Part shown: positions 1 to 8,994 of the stretch, one piece after another | Position numbering within the stretch: position 1 is the first letter of the stretch | Layout: every line of letters starts with the position of its first letter | Assembly: GCF_000934465.1 (NCBI RefSeq) | Contig: NZ_JXWY01000042.1 | Span: 52,985 to 116,984, forward strand | Length of the DNA stretch: 64,000 nucleotides | Origin: Staphylococcus microti | GTDB lineage: Bacteria; Bacillota; Bacilli; Staphylococcales; Staphylococcaceae | Direction of reading: 5' to 3' | Notes under the pieces: model-generated | What the model was told of the DNA's origin: nothing | The model's database searches: none | Seen by the model: the letters and a program-made list of their open reading frames with translations, nothing else | Program-made: the position numbers and the translations under genes

Positions 1-112
1 GATCGACCTCTGCAACTTTGGCATCACGTTGTTCAATAAAAAACCAGACGAGCGTACCTAAAACGAAAAAAACGATAAAACAACTCATACCCAATATAAA
101 TAGTTTCTTCAT
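1..112 (-). CDS. DUF4097-type membrane-anchored protein, N-terminal fragment
   Basis: Only the first 37 codons are in the window; the rest lies beyond position 1. The visible part starts MKKLFILGMS and forms one hydrophobic segment (about residues 3-26) followed by a charged stretch (EQRDAKVAEVD). It starts 2 nt after the DUF1700 stop, so the two are almost certainly one operon. DUF1700 genes are commonly followed by a DUF4097 (putative adhesin/beta-helix) protein with one N-terminal membrane anchor, and this fragment fits that. The family call rests on context and topology, since the diagnostic C-terminal domain is not visible. Confidence 0.55.
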   Translation of the reverse strand, partial: MKKLFILGMSCFIVFFVLGTLVWFFIEQRDAKVAEVD

Positions 113-114
113 TT

Positions 115-672
115 TTACATAATTCCTTTTTTGATGAAATTCATATTCCATTTCATATAACGTAGCAATATATGACGTAATGTGGTTAAAAACTTAATAA
201 TAGCAACTAAAAACATCGTGCCTAATCCGAGATACGCAAAACTGAATAAGTAATTACTTAATGAAAAATTTTGCATGCCTGCCCAAATGTTCCAAATAAA
301 AACAATGAGTGGTGCGAGTATCATGCCGAGCGAGACAAAAGTAGCTGCCAACGTAATGATGAGAATAATAAGTACGGGAATGAGTATAAAACAGAAATTA
401 ATAATACTTACACCGATTGTAGCAAGAACGGCATGAATGATATGCGAAAAGTTTGGTTTTGTCTCAGCATTTTTCAATGCATATTTCGCATATTTTTGTT
501 TAGCGATTTGTTTGGGTGAATCGAGTGCCCGAACAATCTCTTTGTCTGTAAAGCCTTTTTTATTCTCATTGTAAAAATGATTTTCATATGTATTCATGAC
601 TACATCTATTTTGTCTTTCGGCAACTTATCTAATTGATATTCTAATTCATTCAAAAAAGTAATTTTATCCAT
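115..672 (-). CDS. DUF1700 family membrane protein
   Basis: This 185-aa protein has a soluble N-terminal region (MDKITFLNELEYQLDKLPK..., about residues 1-75) and at least three strongly hydrophobic segments after residue 76. That is the DUF1700 layout, where the N-terminus resembles a small helical domain and the rest is membrane. I chose ATG 672 because AGGTG sits 6 nt upstream; the longer GTG start at 681 would place this ribosome site inside the gene. The family is usually paired with a PadR regulator and DUF4097. No PadR gene is adjacent here, because the next gene upstream is gntP. The function is unknown; an envelope-stress role is often proposed. Confidence 0.7.
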   Translation of the reverse strand: MDKITFLNELEYQLDKLPKDKIDVVMNTYENHFYNENKKGFTDKEIVRALDSPKQIAKQKYAKYALKNAETKPNFSHIIHAVLATIGVSIINFCFILIPVLIILIITLAATFVSLGMILAPLIVFIWNIWAGMQNFSLSNYLFSFAYLGLGTMFLVAIIKFLTTLRHILLRYMKWNMNFIKKGIM

Positions 673-830
673 TGTACGCACCTATATTTTTAATTGAAAG
701 TTAATTTTAATTATAATAACTATCAACTAAAATTAGAATATCTATGACACATTTGTATTGTAAATGTCATATTACTGCCAATTTATAACACGAAAGTTAA
801 ATAAGCTGTTATAATCGCTCTAATTTGTAT

Positions 831-868
831 AAAAAAGCCGAACAACACTTTTATGGTGCTGTCCAGCC
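831..868 (-). terminator. Terminator of the gnt operon
   Basis: Read on the minus strand, an imperfect GC-containing hairpin (GGCTGGACAGCAC / GTGTTGTTCGGC) is followed by a T-run, just downstream of the gntP stop. Confidence 0.65.
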
Positions 869-881
869 TTTATTAAAATCC

Positions 882-2243
882 TTATACAAATAAACTTAAG
901 AAGTAAACAAATACGAGACCGCTCACAGAAATAATTGTTTCTACTAATGACCATGTTAAGAATGTTTCTTTGATTGTTAAGCCAAAGTATTCTTTAAACA
1001 TCCAGAAGCCGGCATCGTTCACGTGAGAACAGAAGACACTACCCGCACCAATCGCTAATACGACGAGTGCCAAATTCACATCTGCTGTTTGAAGTAATGG
1101 TAATACAATACCTGTTGTTGAAATGGCTGCCACTGTCGCTGAACCTAATGCTAAACGAAGCACTGCAGCTACAAGCCAAGCTAATAATAATGGCGAAATA
1201 TGTGCATCTGTAAAGAATGTTTCAATACTTTTACCAACACCACCGTCGATTAATATTTGCTTGAAAGCACCGCCACCACCAATAATTAAGAGCATCATAC
1301 CGATTGGATAGATCGCTTGTGATAATGTATCCATAACCTCTTTCATCGGAATGCCACGCATTAATCCCATACTGAAAATCGCAAAGAGTACAGCTATTAA
1401 CATCGCTGTGCCGGCTGTTCCAATAAAGTAAATAAAGCTTTCAAATGCATTCGTTGCACCATCTGTATGACCTGTGACTAATTGCCATACTGTCGCAAAT
1501 AACATCAAAATAACTGGTAATAATGCTGTAAATGTACTTAACGCAAAGCTTGGTAATGCTTCTTTTTCAAACGTTTTGGTTGCACCCAATGATGAAATAT
1601 CGCCTTCACGATGAAATGCTGTAGGTGCTAATTTTGGTGCGACTTTAACAAATAATGGCCCTGCAATTAAAGTGACTGGAATCGCGATAATGAAACCGTA
1701 TAATAAGACTTCTCCAATATTTGCGTTTAACTCTGACGCAATGACAACCGGACCAGGATGCGGTGGTAAAAAGCCATGTGTAACAGATAATGCTGTCACC
1801 ATCGGCAAACCAATTTTTAATTGAGACATGTTCATGCGTTTCGCAATGGTAAAGACGAGTGGAATTAACAGCACAAGTCCAACTTCAAAAAAGAGTGCGA
1901 TACCGATAATGAATGATGCGATAACCATCGCCCATTGCACGTAACGTTCACCAAGTCGTTTGATCAATGTGTCGGCAATTTGTGTTGCACCGCCACCGTC
2001 TGCAAGTAACTTACCGAGCATTGCACCGAGTCCAAAAATCAATGCGATATGTCCAAGTGTCCCGCCCATACCGGTTTCAATCGTTTTAATAATACTATCA
2101 AATGGCATACCTAGGAAAAGTCCTGTCACGATTGCTGTCACAATCAACGACACAAACGTATTTAACTTAAACGCCATAATTAATACAAGTAATACTAAAA
2201 TACCTAATACAACACTGATAATCGGCCATAAATCATGTACCAT
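882..2243 (-). CDS. gntP: Gluconate permease, GntP family
   Basis: This 453-aa very hydrophobic protein has about 12 or more membrane segments and the usual length for the gluconate:H+ symporter family. The N-terminus (LVLLVLIMAFKLNTFVSLI), the GMGGTLGHIALIFGLGAMLG loop and the LPPHPGPVVIA segment are typical of GntP. It imports D-gluconate for phosphorylation by the kinase encoded 10 nt upstream (gntK), and it is the last gene of the gntR-gntK-gntP operon. The start has GAGGGATC upstream. The family also contains transporters for other sugar acids, but the context decides for gluconate. Confidence 0.93.
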   Translation of the reverse strand: MVHDLWPIISVVLGILVLLVLIMAFKLNTFVSLIVTAIVTGLFLGMPFDSIIKTIETGMGGTLGHIALIFGLGAMLGKLLADGGGATQIADTLIKRLGERYVQWAMVIASFIIGIALFFEVGLVLLIPLVFTIAKRMNMSQLKIGLPMVTALSVTHGFLPPHPGPVVIASELNANIGEVLLYGFIIAIPVTLIAGPLFVKVAPKLAPTAFHREGDISSLGATKTFEKEALPSFALSTFTALLPVILMLFATVWQLVTGHTDGATNAFESFIYFIGTAGTAMLIAVLFAIFSMGLMRGIPMKEVMDTLSQAIYPIGMMLLIIGGGGAFKQILIDGGVGKSIETFFTDAHISPLLLAWLVAAVLRLALGSATVAAISTTGIVLPLLQTADVNLALVVLAIGAGSVFCSHVNDAGFWMFKEYFGLTIKETFLTWSLVETIISVSGLVFVYFLSLFV

Positions 2244-2253
2244 AATGATCCCT

Positions 2254-3804
2254 CTATTCTTCTACTTTATAATGTTTTCTTTGAAATTGTGCTAACGAAC
2301 TATACGATGACATTAAACTGCGACTCACTTGAATAAAGATGGACGCTAGTTCTTGATAGCGCTGAACGTAATCTTGATTTGGTTGATGGGCATGTGTTTT
2401 ACCAACCCAGTCTGCAATCATGTCGTAGCTGCCATGCTTACCAATCGCTTGGCTACCAATAGCGCATGCACCTAAGCATGAACTTTCATAGCTTTCTGGC
2501 ACTTCCAACACACAGTCGAAAATGTCTGCCATCATTTGTCGCCACAATGCACTTTTAGAAAAGCCACCTGTCGCATGAATTTTAGATGGAATGTCTCCCA
2601 TTACCTCAATCAATGCTAAATACACTGTATATAAATTGAACAAGACGCCTTCTAACACAGCACGAATCATATGTTCTTTCTTATGTGCTAATGTTAAGCC
2701 GATAAATGAACCTCTCGCATCAGATGTCCAAAGTGGTGCACGTTCTCCCGCTAAATAAGGATGGAACATTAACCCTTGTGCACCCGGGGCAACTTTTTCC
2801 GCAATACGTGTCATCACGTCATAACTATCCATACCGAGTCGCTTCGCTGTTTCTACTTCACTTGCGAGCAGTTCATCGCGTAGCCAACGCAGTACAACAC
2901 CACCATTGTTGACAGGCCCACCGATAACATAATGGTCATCATCTAGTACATAGCAGAAAATGCGTCCTTTGCTGTCAGTAAGTGGACGATCTACAACCGT
3001 TCGTATCGCCCCTGACGTTCCAATTGTTACAGCGACTTCCCCCGGTCGATAACTGTTCACACCAAGGTTCGATAACACGCCGTCGCTCGCACCGATAACT
3101 AACGGTGTTGTCGTATGCACACCGATTTGTTCAGCATGTTGTGCATCCATCGGCTGGCAAATGTAGCCTGTTGAAACGAGCTTCGGTAATTGTTCTGGAG
3201 TCAGTTCTAGTAACGCCAACACATCACGATCCCAATCGCGTGCTTCCAAGTTGTAAAGTCCCGTTGCTGAAGCGATAGATTCGTCCATCACCCACTCACC
3301 AGTCAAACGATAAATTACATACGACTTAATATCGACAAAACGTGCCGCACGGTTGTAAAGTTCCGGTTCATCATTTTTTAGCCACCACATTTTACATAAC
3401 GGTGACATCGCATGAATCGGTGTCCCAGTTCGTTCATATATTTGTTGCCCTTGATAGTTATTTTTCAAATCTTCAACGGCATAACGTGCACGGTTGTCCG
3501 CCCATGTAATACTATTCGTCAGCGGATTCCCTTCTTGATCGACTAAAATCAAACTGTGCATTTGCGCACTGAATGCAATAAATGAAATTTGTTCGGGCTG
3601 CACACGCTGATTTCTAATCACACCTTGTAACGTACCAACGACAGCATCAAACAAGACATCCGGATCTTCTTCAGACGTATCAATTGTCGGTGTGAACATC
3701 TTGTATTCTTGTTGCGCCTTATCAATCACTGCCCCTTGTTCATCATAGAGCACCGCTTTCGTACTCGTCGTTCCTATATCGATACCGATCATATACTCTG
3801 TCAT
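2254..3804 (-). CDS. gntK: Gluconokinase (FGGY carbohydrate kinase)
   Basis: This 516-aa kinase would phosphorylate gluconate to 6-phosphogluconate for the pentose phosphate pathway. The N-terminal ATPase-fold phosphate-1 motif is clear (IGIDIGTTSTKAVLYD). A sugar-kinase core (ITWADNRA, IGASDG, VTIGTSGAIR) and a C-terminal FGGY signature (GGFSKSALWRQMMADI) follow. An upstream in-frame extension to 3855 exists, but ATG 3804 is preceded by AAGGAGAG and gives the conserved N-terminus, so the shorter start is used. It lies between gntR (13 nt upstream) and gntP. Confidence 0.93.
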   Translation of the reverse strand: MTEYMIGIDIGTTSTKAVLYDEQGAVIDKAQQEYKMFTPTIDTSEEDPDVLFDAVVGTLQGVIRNQRVQPEQISFIAFSAQMHSLILVDQEGNPLTNSITWADNRARYAVEDLKNNYQGQQIYERTGTPIHAMSPLCKMWWLKNDEPELYNRAARFVDIKSYVIYRLTGEWVMDESIASATGLYNLEARDWDRDVLALLELTPEQLPKLVSTGYICQPMDAQHAEQIGVHTTTPLVIGASDGVLSNLGVNSYRPGEVAVTIGTSGAIRTVVDRPLTDSKGRIFCYVLDDDHYVIGGPVNNGGVVLRWLRDELLASEVETAKRLGMDSYDVMTRIAEKVAPGAQGLMFHPYLAGERAPLWTSDARGSFIGLTLAHKKEHMIRAVLEGVLFNLYTVYLALIEVMGDIPSKIHATGGFSKSALWRQMMADIFDCVLEVPESYESSCLGACAIGSQAIGKHGSYDMIADWVGKTHAHQPNQDYVQRYQELASIFIQVSRSLMSSYSSLAQFQRKHYKVEE

Positions 3805-3817
3805 GTTCTTTCTCTCC

Positions 3818-4504
3818 TTACTTCGCTTGATCAGACCAAAATGCGCCAATGTCATTGTTCAAATCACTAAAGTTCAGACGAAATGCTTCATACATCAAGC
3901 CACGATCTTTTTGTTCAATCGCTTCAACAAACTTTTGATGATTATGTATAATGCGGTTAAAATCTTCAATGTCTTCATTCATACGTCGCAACATCCCGAT
4001 ATAAACAAGACACAGCATCAATGGCTTCATTTGCATCCATAAATGTGTCAAATAACTATGTTCACACGCATTAACCATTAATTCGTGAAACGCAATGTCA
4101 TGTTCTGTAAAACTTACAGGATCTTTAAACTTCACGCTGACTTTCATCATCTCTAATGCTTGATACATGGCATGTACAATCGACGGCAAATCCTCTCGCT
4201 GAATGACCTTTGTAAAAGCAAACGTTTCAATCATCAACCGCATATCCGTCATCTCTTGTTGTTTCGTTTCATCAAAAGGTAATACTTCCGCCCCCATGCG
4301 TTCAAGCTGAATGAGTCGATCTTGACTCAAAATTTTAAAAGCATCTCGAACGGGCGAGCGACTCACATTGAACTGTTTCGCAATTTGATTTTCAGTAATG
4401 ACTTGTTGCGACTCATACTCGCCATTCATCATATTCAAACGTAAGCATGCCGCAATCCATTCCCCTTTTGACATCTGTTGTTGCCATTGTTTTGGAAACT
4501 CCAT
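3818..4504 (-). CDS. gntR: Gluconate operon repressor, GntR/FadR (FCD) family
   Basis: This 228-aa regulator has an N-terminal winged helix-turn-helix (ENQIAKQFNVSRSPVRDAFK, about residues 40-60) and a C-terminal helical FCD ligand domain, where histidines (for example HDIAFHELMVNACEH) would form a metal/ligand site. It is the first gene of the gnt operon and therefore autoregulated. The operator palindrome 15 nt upstream of its start matches the Bacillus GntR operator. Gluconate is the expected inducer, from the operon context and the Bacillus precedent. Confidence 0.9.
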   Translation of the reverse strand: MEFPKQWQQQMSKGEWIAACLRLNMMNGEYESQQVITENQIAKQFNVSRSPVRDAFKILSQDRLIQLERMGAEVLPFDETKQQEMTDMRLMIETFAFTKVIQREDLPSIVHAMYQALEMMKVSVKFKDPVSFTEHDIAFHELMVNACEHSYLTHLWMQMKPLMLCLVYIGMLRRMNEDIEDFNRIIHNHQKFVEAIEQKDRGLMYEAFRLNFSDLNNDIGAFWSDQAK

Positions 4505-4518
4505 ATTTCATCACCCCA

Positions 4519-4532
4519 ACTTGTATACAAGT
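4519..4532. promoter_or_regulatory. GntR operator palindrome
   Basis: ACTTGTATACAAGT is a perfect 14-bp palindrome directly upstream of gntR. The known Bacillus subtilis GntR operator core is ACTTGTATACAAGT within ATACTTGTATACAAGTAT, so the match is essentially exact. Confidence 0.85.
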
Positions 4533-4554
4533 ATTCTAATTCAAAGTTTTGATT

Positions 4555-4569
4555 TTGTAAACGCTTACG
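4555..4569. promoter_or_regulatory. cre-like site (CcpA)
   Basis: TTGTAAACGCTTACG matches the catabolite-response consensus WTGNAANCGNWNNCW except at the last base, and lies upstream of the gntR operator. Catabolite control by CcpA is expected for a gluconate operon; binding is inferred. Confidence 0.6.
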
Positions 4570-4675
4570 CTCAGATTGTCACAAATTAGCATTATATTTT
4601 TTAGAACAGTAAAGATAGCGTTAAGCGATAAAAAAACGCACAACCTAAATAGATTGCACGCTTAAATACAGGCAT

Positions 4676-4716
4676 AAAAAAACAACACCTCTGAAAGTGG
4701 AAGCAGAAGTGTTGTT
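4676..4716 (-). terminator. Terminator of the pmt operon
   Basis: On the minus strand the stem AACAACACTTCTG / CAGAGGTGTTGTT is followed by seven T. It lies directly after the last exporter gene and before the gnt promoter. Confidence 0.8.
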
Positions 4717-4724
4717 GCTAACCT

Positions 4725-5453
4725 TTAAATATCTTTTTTAGTAATCAGCAAGGCGTTACCTGCCAATAATACAATCATTGAACCCGCATTGATGAGCCAT
4801 TGTGACGTCGTAAAAGTGAAATCATCACCCAATGTTTTTTGTGTTAAATAGCCAATTGGGATGTAATTCAATGCTTCCATAATTTTTGGTCCAATTTGTG
4901 GAATGAGTGGTACAAATGGTGACACCATTGGGATAAATAATAACAAAAACATACCGAGTGTATATACGAATGCTGCCTTTTGTACGACTAAGTTAATCAT
5001 AAACAATAATAAACCATAGATTAAAAATAACATGACATAAAATATTAGCAGGAGCCACGGTGTTTTACCTTCTAAGTTTCCACCTTTCGTCGTCCACTGT
5101 ACAACATACGCAACTAATAATACAACGCCTGTAATAAATACACTCACAAACAGAATAGAGCATGTTTTGGTAATTAAATAGTTGATACGGTTACGCTGAT
5201 TGTTGAGGTATAGCTGGATTGTCCCTTGACTGCTATCTCGCGTTAACGTCTTAACGACAAACAATAACCCAATAATAGAAAAGAACCATTTTTCAAAAGT
5301 AACAATCATGTTCGGATCAACCTCATCGCCGTTCGCAACGACTATACCTACTACAACTGTCACAGGTAAAGCACCTAATAAAATCGCAATATATGTTAAT
5401 GGACTTTTTAAAATGCTCAATATATCAAATTTCACTAATTGTAAAGGATTCAT
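4725..5453 (-). CDS. pmtD: PSM exporter membrane subunit PmtD (ABC-2 type)
   Basis: This 242-aa permease has about six membrane segments and an ABC-2 layout (LVKFDILSILKSPLTYIAILLGALP...; a TRDSSQGTIQLYLNNQ cytoplasmic loop). It abuts the ATPase gene pmtC (shared base at 5453), which makes it that ATPase's partner. In S. aureus the Pmt system exports phenol-soluble modulins, including delta-toxin, and protects the producer; hld is in this same window. The assignment rests on operon order (regulator-ATPase-permease-ATPase-permease) and length. Confidence 0.82.
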   Translation of the reverse strand: MNPLQLVKFDILSILKSPLTYIAILLGALPVTVVVGIVVANGDEVDPNMIVTFEKWFFSIIGLLFVVKTLTRDSSQGTIQLYLNNQRNRINYLITKTCSILFVSVFITGVVLLVAYVVQWTTKGGNLEGKTPWLLLIFYVMLFLIYGLLLFMINLVVQKAAFVYTLGMFLLLFIPMVSPFVPLIPQIGPKIMEALNYIPIGYLTQKTLGDDFTFTTSQWLINAGSMIVLLAGNALLITKKDI

Positions 5454-6325
5454 TATTTGTCACCTCGTTGGTTAATATTAAAGTACGTATCTCTTAACGT
5501 TACTTTATGCGTTTCAATATATTTCGGATAAATGTGATGTGCCGCTAGTCCTTTTAATAGCGGTTGATAGTTTTGTTGCAGATTGACAACAATCTCTCCC
5601 GCTTCTTTTTGTGTTTGAAGGACTTTAAAATGTGTTGTTAAATAATCACAAGCAACTTCAAAATCTTCAACAGCCACTTGAATCATTGTTTGTTCTGACG
5701 GTTGTTCACCTGTTAAATTAACGTCTTGCACAAACTTTCCGTCACGTAAAAAGACGGCTCGGTCACAAATTAATTCAATATCTTCTAATTTATGACTGGA
5801 TATTAAAATTTTCATATCCAATTCTTTCACTAATTTCTCAATTGTTTTCAAGACATCAATAGAACCGTCTGGGTCCATGCCATTTGTTGGTTCATCTAAA
5901 ATTAAATACTTCGGTTTATTCATAAGTGATACGGCAATGGCAAGTTTTTGTTTCATACCCATGGAATACTTTTTAACTTTTTTATTCACATAAGATTCCA
6001 TGCCAAATGCGCGAATAATATTTTCTGTATACGCTTTGTCATATCCTTTCCCTAATACACGTGCAAATAATTTTAAGTTGTATAAGCCCGTTTTATTGTC
6101 ATATAACTTTGGATGCTCGATTAAATAACCAATCGCATCTTCTGGCGCAACGTTCACTTCACCTGAGTAGTTCACGATATTCCCGTTCATAATTTTCATG
6201 AGTGTCGTCTTACCCACACCGTTTTTACCGATAAGCCCTACAATATGACTCTCATTAAAAGCAAAGTCAACTTTATCAATCACTGTATGATTCCCATATT
6301 TTTTTGAAATTTGTTTTAATTCCAT
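5453..6325 (-). CDS. pmtC: PSM exporter ATPase PmtC
   Basis: This 290-aa ABC ATPase has Walker A GKNGVGKTT (about residues 33-41), signature YSMGMKQKLAIA, Walker B LILDEPTNGMDP and an H-loop (ILISSHKLEDIE). A C-terminal extension of about 80 residues follows. It is encoded in the four-to-five gene exporter operon and overlaps pmtD. The length equals what I recall for S. aureus PmtC, though I cannot verify that here. It energises PSM export with PmtD. Confidence 0.87.
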   Translation of the reverse strand: MELKQISKKYGNHTVIDKVDFAFNESHIVGLIGKNGVGKTTLMKIMNGNIVNYSGEVNVAPEDAIGYLIEHPKLYDNKTGLYNLKLFARVLGKGYDKAYTENIIRAFGMESYVNKKVKKYSMGMKQKLAIAVSLMNKPKYLILDEPTNGMDPDGSIDVLKTIEKLVKELDMKILISSHKLEDIELICDRAVFLRDGKFVQDVNLTGEQPSEQTMIQVAVEDFEVACDYLTTHFKVLQTQKEAGEIVVNLQQNYQPLLKGLAAHHIYPKYIETHKVTLRDTYFNINQRGDK

Positions 6326-6336
6326 TGTTACGCCTC

Positions 6337-6984
6337 CTAAGCACGTTGATTCCGAATTGAATGATAGATATATGTCCCGATCGCTGTTAAAACACTCACG
6401 ACAAAGTAATACACATCAAAATGATAATGTGCGAATTGGTTTGGATTATGAAAGACAAATAGCCCGATTAAAACGGCACACATTGCGATAAAAAACGGTA
6501 TTGCAAACATCATTCCAATAATGTACACAATCATCGCGTCACGTCGATTACGTGATTGTTCTGTTGATGTTGGAAAATATATCATAAATATAAATAAATT
6601 CGATGCTAAAAATATCCAAATAAAATCCAGTTTTATATTGTTAAAACTGATGAAATCTTGATGATTATAAGAGAAAATCACAATTGCACTGAACACTGTT
6701 AACAAGATCACCGTTATGTAATGGGCGTTGAGTAGTTGTTGTTTGGAAACTGGTAAACTATGATGAAATAGATACGCCTCATCGTGACCAAAATGTTTGA
6801 ATATCCGATAAGCATGTGCAGCATCAATGATTCCAATGATAAAAATAATGATGAAAATCGGTGTGAACCAAACTTCATAATCTTCTTTGAAATAGTTGTA
6901 AATGGGCAACACGAACAAAAGCATCATATAAATGATGATAGTCATTTTATGCAAATATAAATTTCTTTTTATTAAGTTAAACAT
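6337..6984 (-). CDS. Additional small ABC-2 permease in the pmt operon
   Basis: This 215-aa protein with about six membrane segments begins FNLIKRNLYLHK and contains LFHHSLPVSKQQLLNAHYI. The same pattern (LLKRNL..., FRSLPTSDRKLLASFNL) appears in the next gene upstream, so the two look like diverged paralogues. The described S. aureus operon has one permease (PmtB) between the two ATPases, whereas two are found here. It could be the true PmtB partner or an added half-transporter. Spacing to pmtC is 11 nt and to the upstream permease 44 nt, so it is part of the operon. Confidence 0.7.
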   Translation of the reverse strand: MFNLIKRNLYLHKMTIIIYMMLLFVLPIYNYFKEDYEVWFTPIFIIIFIIGIIDAAHAYRIFKHFGHDEAYLFHHSLPVSKQQLLNAHYITVILLTVFSAIVIFSYNHQDFISFNNIKLDFIWIFLASNLFIFMIYFPTSTEQSRNRRDAMIVYIIGMMFAIPFFIAMCAVLIGLFVFHNPNQFAHYHFDVYYFVVSVLTAIGTYIYHSIRNQRA

Positions 6985-7028
6985 ATTATGCCCCCCTGAC
7001 CTTTATCTTTTTGCTGAAACGCATATCA

Positions 7029-7649
7029 TTACAATTTGATTTTATTCTGACCAATACGGCGGTAGCGTACCCATGTTTTCATGACAAAGCTAAGCAGTGA
7101 CACAATGAGTAAAATCCATGGGATCACACGGAACCAATATAAGTCGACACCATTTGATAATGGTCCGATAATGAAGCACTCAAAGAATAAATATAAAAAG
7201 TAACTAATACCGTAAGTCATCCATTTGTTAGCCGCTTCATCTAAAAATGTTTTAATGCACAATGTCGCAATTAGAAAAGTTAAGCTTAATAGTGTTACTA
7301 AAATTTCAAACACCATTGAAAACGGTACAATGCACCACAAAATGGCAATACTTATTATTTGCGTGCCACAAATAAGCCAGACAGATAAATTGAAGCTTGC
7401 TAATAGCTTACGGTCACTCGTTGGTAAACTACGAAATGTCATGTATGATTTATTTCGATTTAAATACGCATTTAAATAAGTAGGTACAACTGATAACAAT
7501 CCTAAATATACTAACACAAAAATTAAAAACTGTTGTGGATACCAAATATATGCACATGTAAACAAAAGAATCAAAGCCATATATAATACACATCTTGTAA
7601 GTAGTGATTCATCACTTAAGTCAAGATTACGCTTCAGCAGTGTCATCAT
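7029..7649 (-). CDS. pmtB: PSM exporter permease, PmtB-like
   Basis: This 206-aa ABC-2 family membrane protein has about six segments and starts MMTLLKRNLDLSDES. Its first 23 nt overlap the end of pmtA, which indicates translational coupling and argues that it is the cognate permease of PmtA. A second, related permease follows it, so the PmtB label is provisional. Confidence 0.7.
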   Translation of the reverse strand: MMTLLKRNLDLSDESLLTRCVLYMALILLFTCAYIWYPQQFLIFVLVYLGLLSVVPTYLNAYLNRNKSYMTFRSLPTSDRKLLASFNLSVWLICGTQIISIAILWCIVPFSMVFEILVTLLSLTFLIATLCIKTFLDEAANKWMTYGISYFLYLFFECFIIGPLSNGVDLYWFRVIPWILLIVSLLSFVMKTWVRYRRIGQNKIKL

Positions 7650-8523
7650 GATGTATCACACCCTTTTTATGATGCTCATAATGCACCATAATCTCTTCAA
7701 TCGTCATTGGTGAAATCGTTACACGTTGCCCAAACAATTCATGGAATGTCTGTGCATGTTTTGTCATCCCTTGATACATGCCATCTTTTTCAGCACAGTG
7801 AATAAGTAATTGTCTCAATTCAGCGTCTAAGTCGGCACTATCTCCTCGAACTAAGCGATGCGTGTCTAATAACGTATCTTTCGCTTCGTTGACGATAATC
7901 TGTCCATCTTGCAAATGAACGATGTAATCGGCAATACGCTCTAAATCTGAAAGAATATGCGTTGAAAAAATAACAGACTTTTGTTCGTCTAACAGTTCTT
8001 CTTGAATAATATCCAACACTTCGTTACGCACGACTGGATCTAATCCTGCTGTCGGTTCATCAAAAATAAACAACTCCGCATGATGACTTAAGGCAATCGC
8101 TAACGACAACTTCATTTTCATTCCGGTCGAAAATTCACGGATTTTTTGACGATACGGTAAACCGAAACGTGTTAAATAGTTCATAAAGCACTCGTGATCC
8201 CATTTGGAATAAAAAGGTGCGATTAACTTTTCAGCCTTCTTAATCGTCCATCTTTCATTCAAATATAACTCTGAATAAACGAATCCGATTCTATCTTTAA
8301 TGCCGACTGGATCAGCTTTCATCGGTTGACCAAACAATTTAATCTCGCCTGATGTCGGTTGTAATAAATCCATAATTAAGCGAATCGTAGTGCTTTTCCC
8401 TGAACCGTTCGCGCCAACAAAGCCTGTGACATAACCAGTAGGTACATCAAAATGGATGTCTTCTAGCGTAAAATGTTTCGTTTCATAGCTTACATGTTGT
8501 AGTTCAATTGCATTTTGTGCCAT
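7627..8523 (-). CDS. pmtA: PSM exporter ATPase PmtA
   Basis: This 298-aa ABC ATPase has Walker A GANGSGKST, signature FSTGMKMKLSLA, Walker B LFIFDEPTAGLDP and switch histidine VIFSTHILSDLE, with a C-terminal extension. Its ATG shares a base with the TAA of pmtR (TAATG), so the two are co-translated. In S. aureus this subunit is required for PSM secretion. The Bacillus-type YtrB ATPases are the closest alternative family, but the gene order and downstream second ATPase favour Pmt. Confidence 0.87.
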   Translation of the reverse strand: MAQNAIELQHVSYETKHFTLEDIHFDVPTGYVTGFVGANGSGKSTTIRLIMDLLQPTSGEIKLFGQPMKADPVGIKDRIGFVYSELYLNERWTIKKAEKLIAPFYSKWDHECFMNYLTRFGLPYRQKIREFSTGMKMKLSLAIALSHHAELFIFDEPTAGLDPVVRNEVLDIIQEELLDEQKSVIFSTHILSDLERIADYIVHLQDGQIIVNEAKDTLLDTHRLVRGDSADLDAELRQLLIHCAEKDGMYQGMTKHAQTFHELFGQRVTISPMTIEEIMVHYEHHKKGVIHHDDTAEA

Positions 8524-8900
8524 TACAATTCCTCCTCATATAGCATCTTGACGATGTCTTGAAGTTCCGACAATGACATCCCTATTGTTTTCGATTCTTT
8601 TACAAGTGCTTGTGTCAGTTCTTCGATGATGATAAATTGCTTTTCTTTCAAAATGGATGTGTCTTGCTCTTTGACAAACGTACCTTTTCCACGAATTGAA
8701 GTTAAATAGCCATCTTTTTCAAGATCTTCATAGGCACGTTTCGTCGTAATCACGCTGACACCTAAATTTTTTGCCAACTCTCGCATTGACGGTAAATGTG
8801 CACCGACTGGTAATGTTCCACGTAAAATTTGTTCTTTAATCTGCTGCTTAATTTGTTCATAAATCGGTGATGGACTATTATTTTGCAGTAAGATTTTCAC
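8523..8900 (-). CDS. pmtR: GntR/YtrA-family repressor of the PSM exporter
   Basis: This 125-aa regulator has one winged helix (PIYEQIKQQIKEQILRG...LPSMRELAKNLGVSVITTKRAYEDLEKDGYL) and a short C-terminal helical tail, the small YtrA-type architecture. GTG 8900 is chosen because GGGGGGA lies just upstream and it gives the usual N-terminus (KILLQNNSPSPIYEQI); the in-frame ATG at 8942 lies inside the operator region. In S. aureus PmtR represses pmt and releases the DNA when PSMs are present. Dyads directly upstream are the likely autoregulatory site. Confidence 0.88.
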   Translation of the reverse strand: MKILLQNNSPSPIYEQIKQQIKEQILRGTLPVGAHLPSMRELAKNLGVSVITTKRAYEDLEKDGYLTSIRGKGTFVKEQDTSILKEKQFIIIEELTQALVKESKTIGMSLSELQDIVKMLYEEEL

Positions 8901-8922
8901 GTATGTCCCCCCTTCGTCCAAC

Positions 8923-8952
8923 TGTATATATTGAGTATACACACTATATACT
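8923..8952. promoter_or_regulatory. Probable PmtR operator, two overlapping dyads
   Basis: Two overlapping inverted repeats with the same 7-nt spacing are seen upstream of pmtR: TGTATA-N7-TATACA (8923-8941) and AGTATA-N7-TATACT (8934-8952). YtrA-type GntR regulators bind such TATA-rich dyads in their own promoter; binding here is inferred. Confidence 0.6.
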
Positions 8953-8994
8953 TATATGTAAAGTTACTTTTTAAAAACTTGCTATTACAATGAT

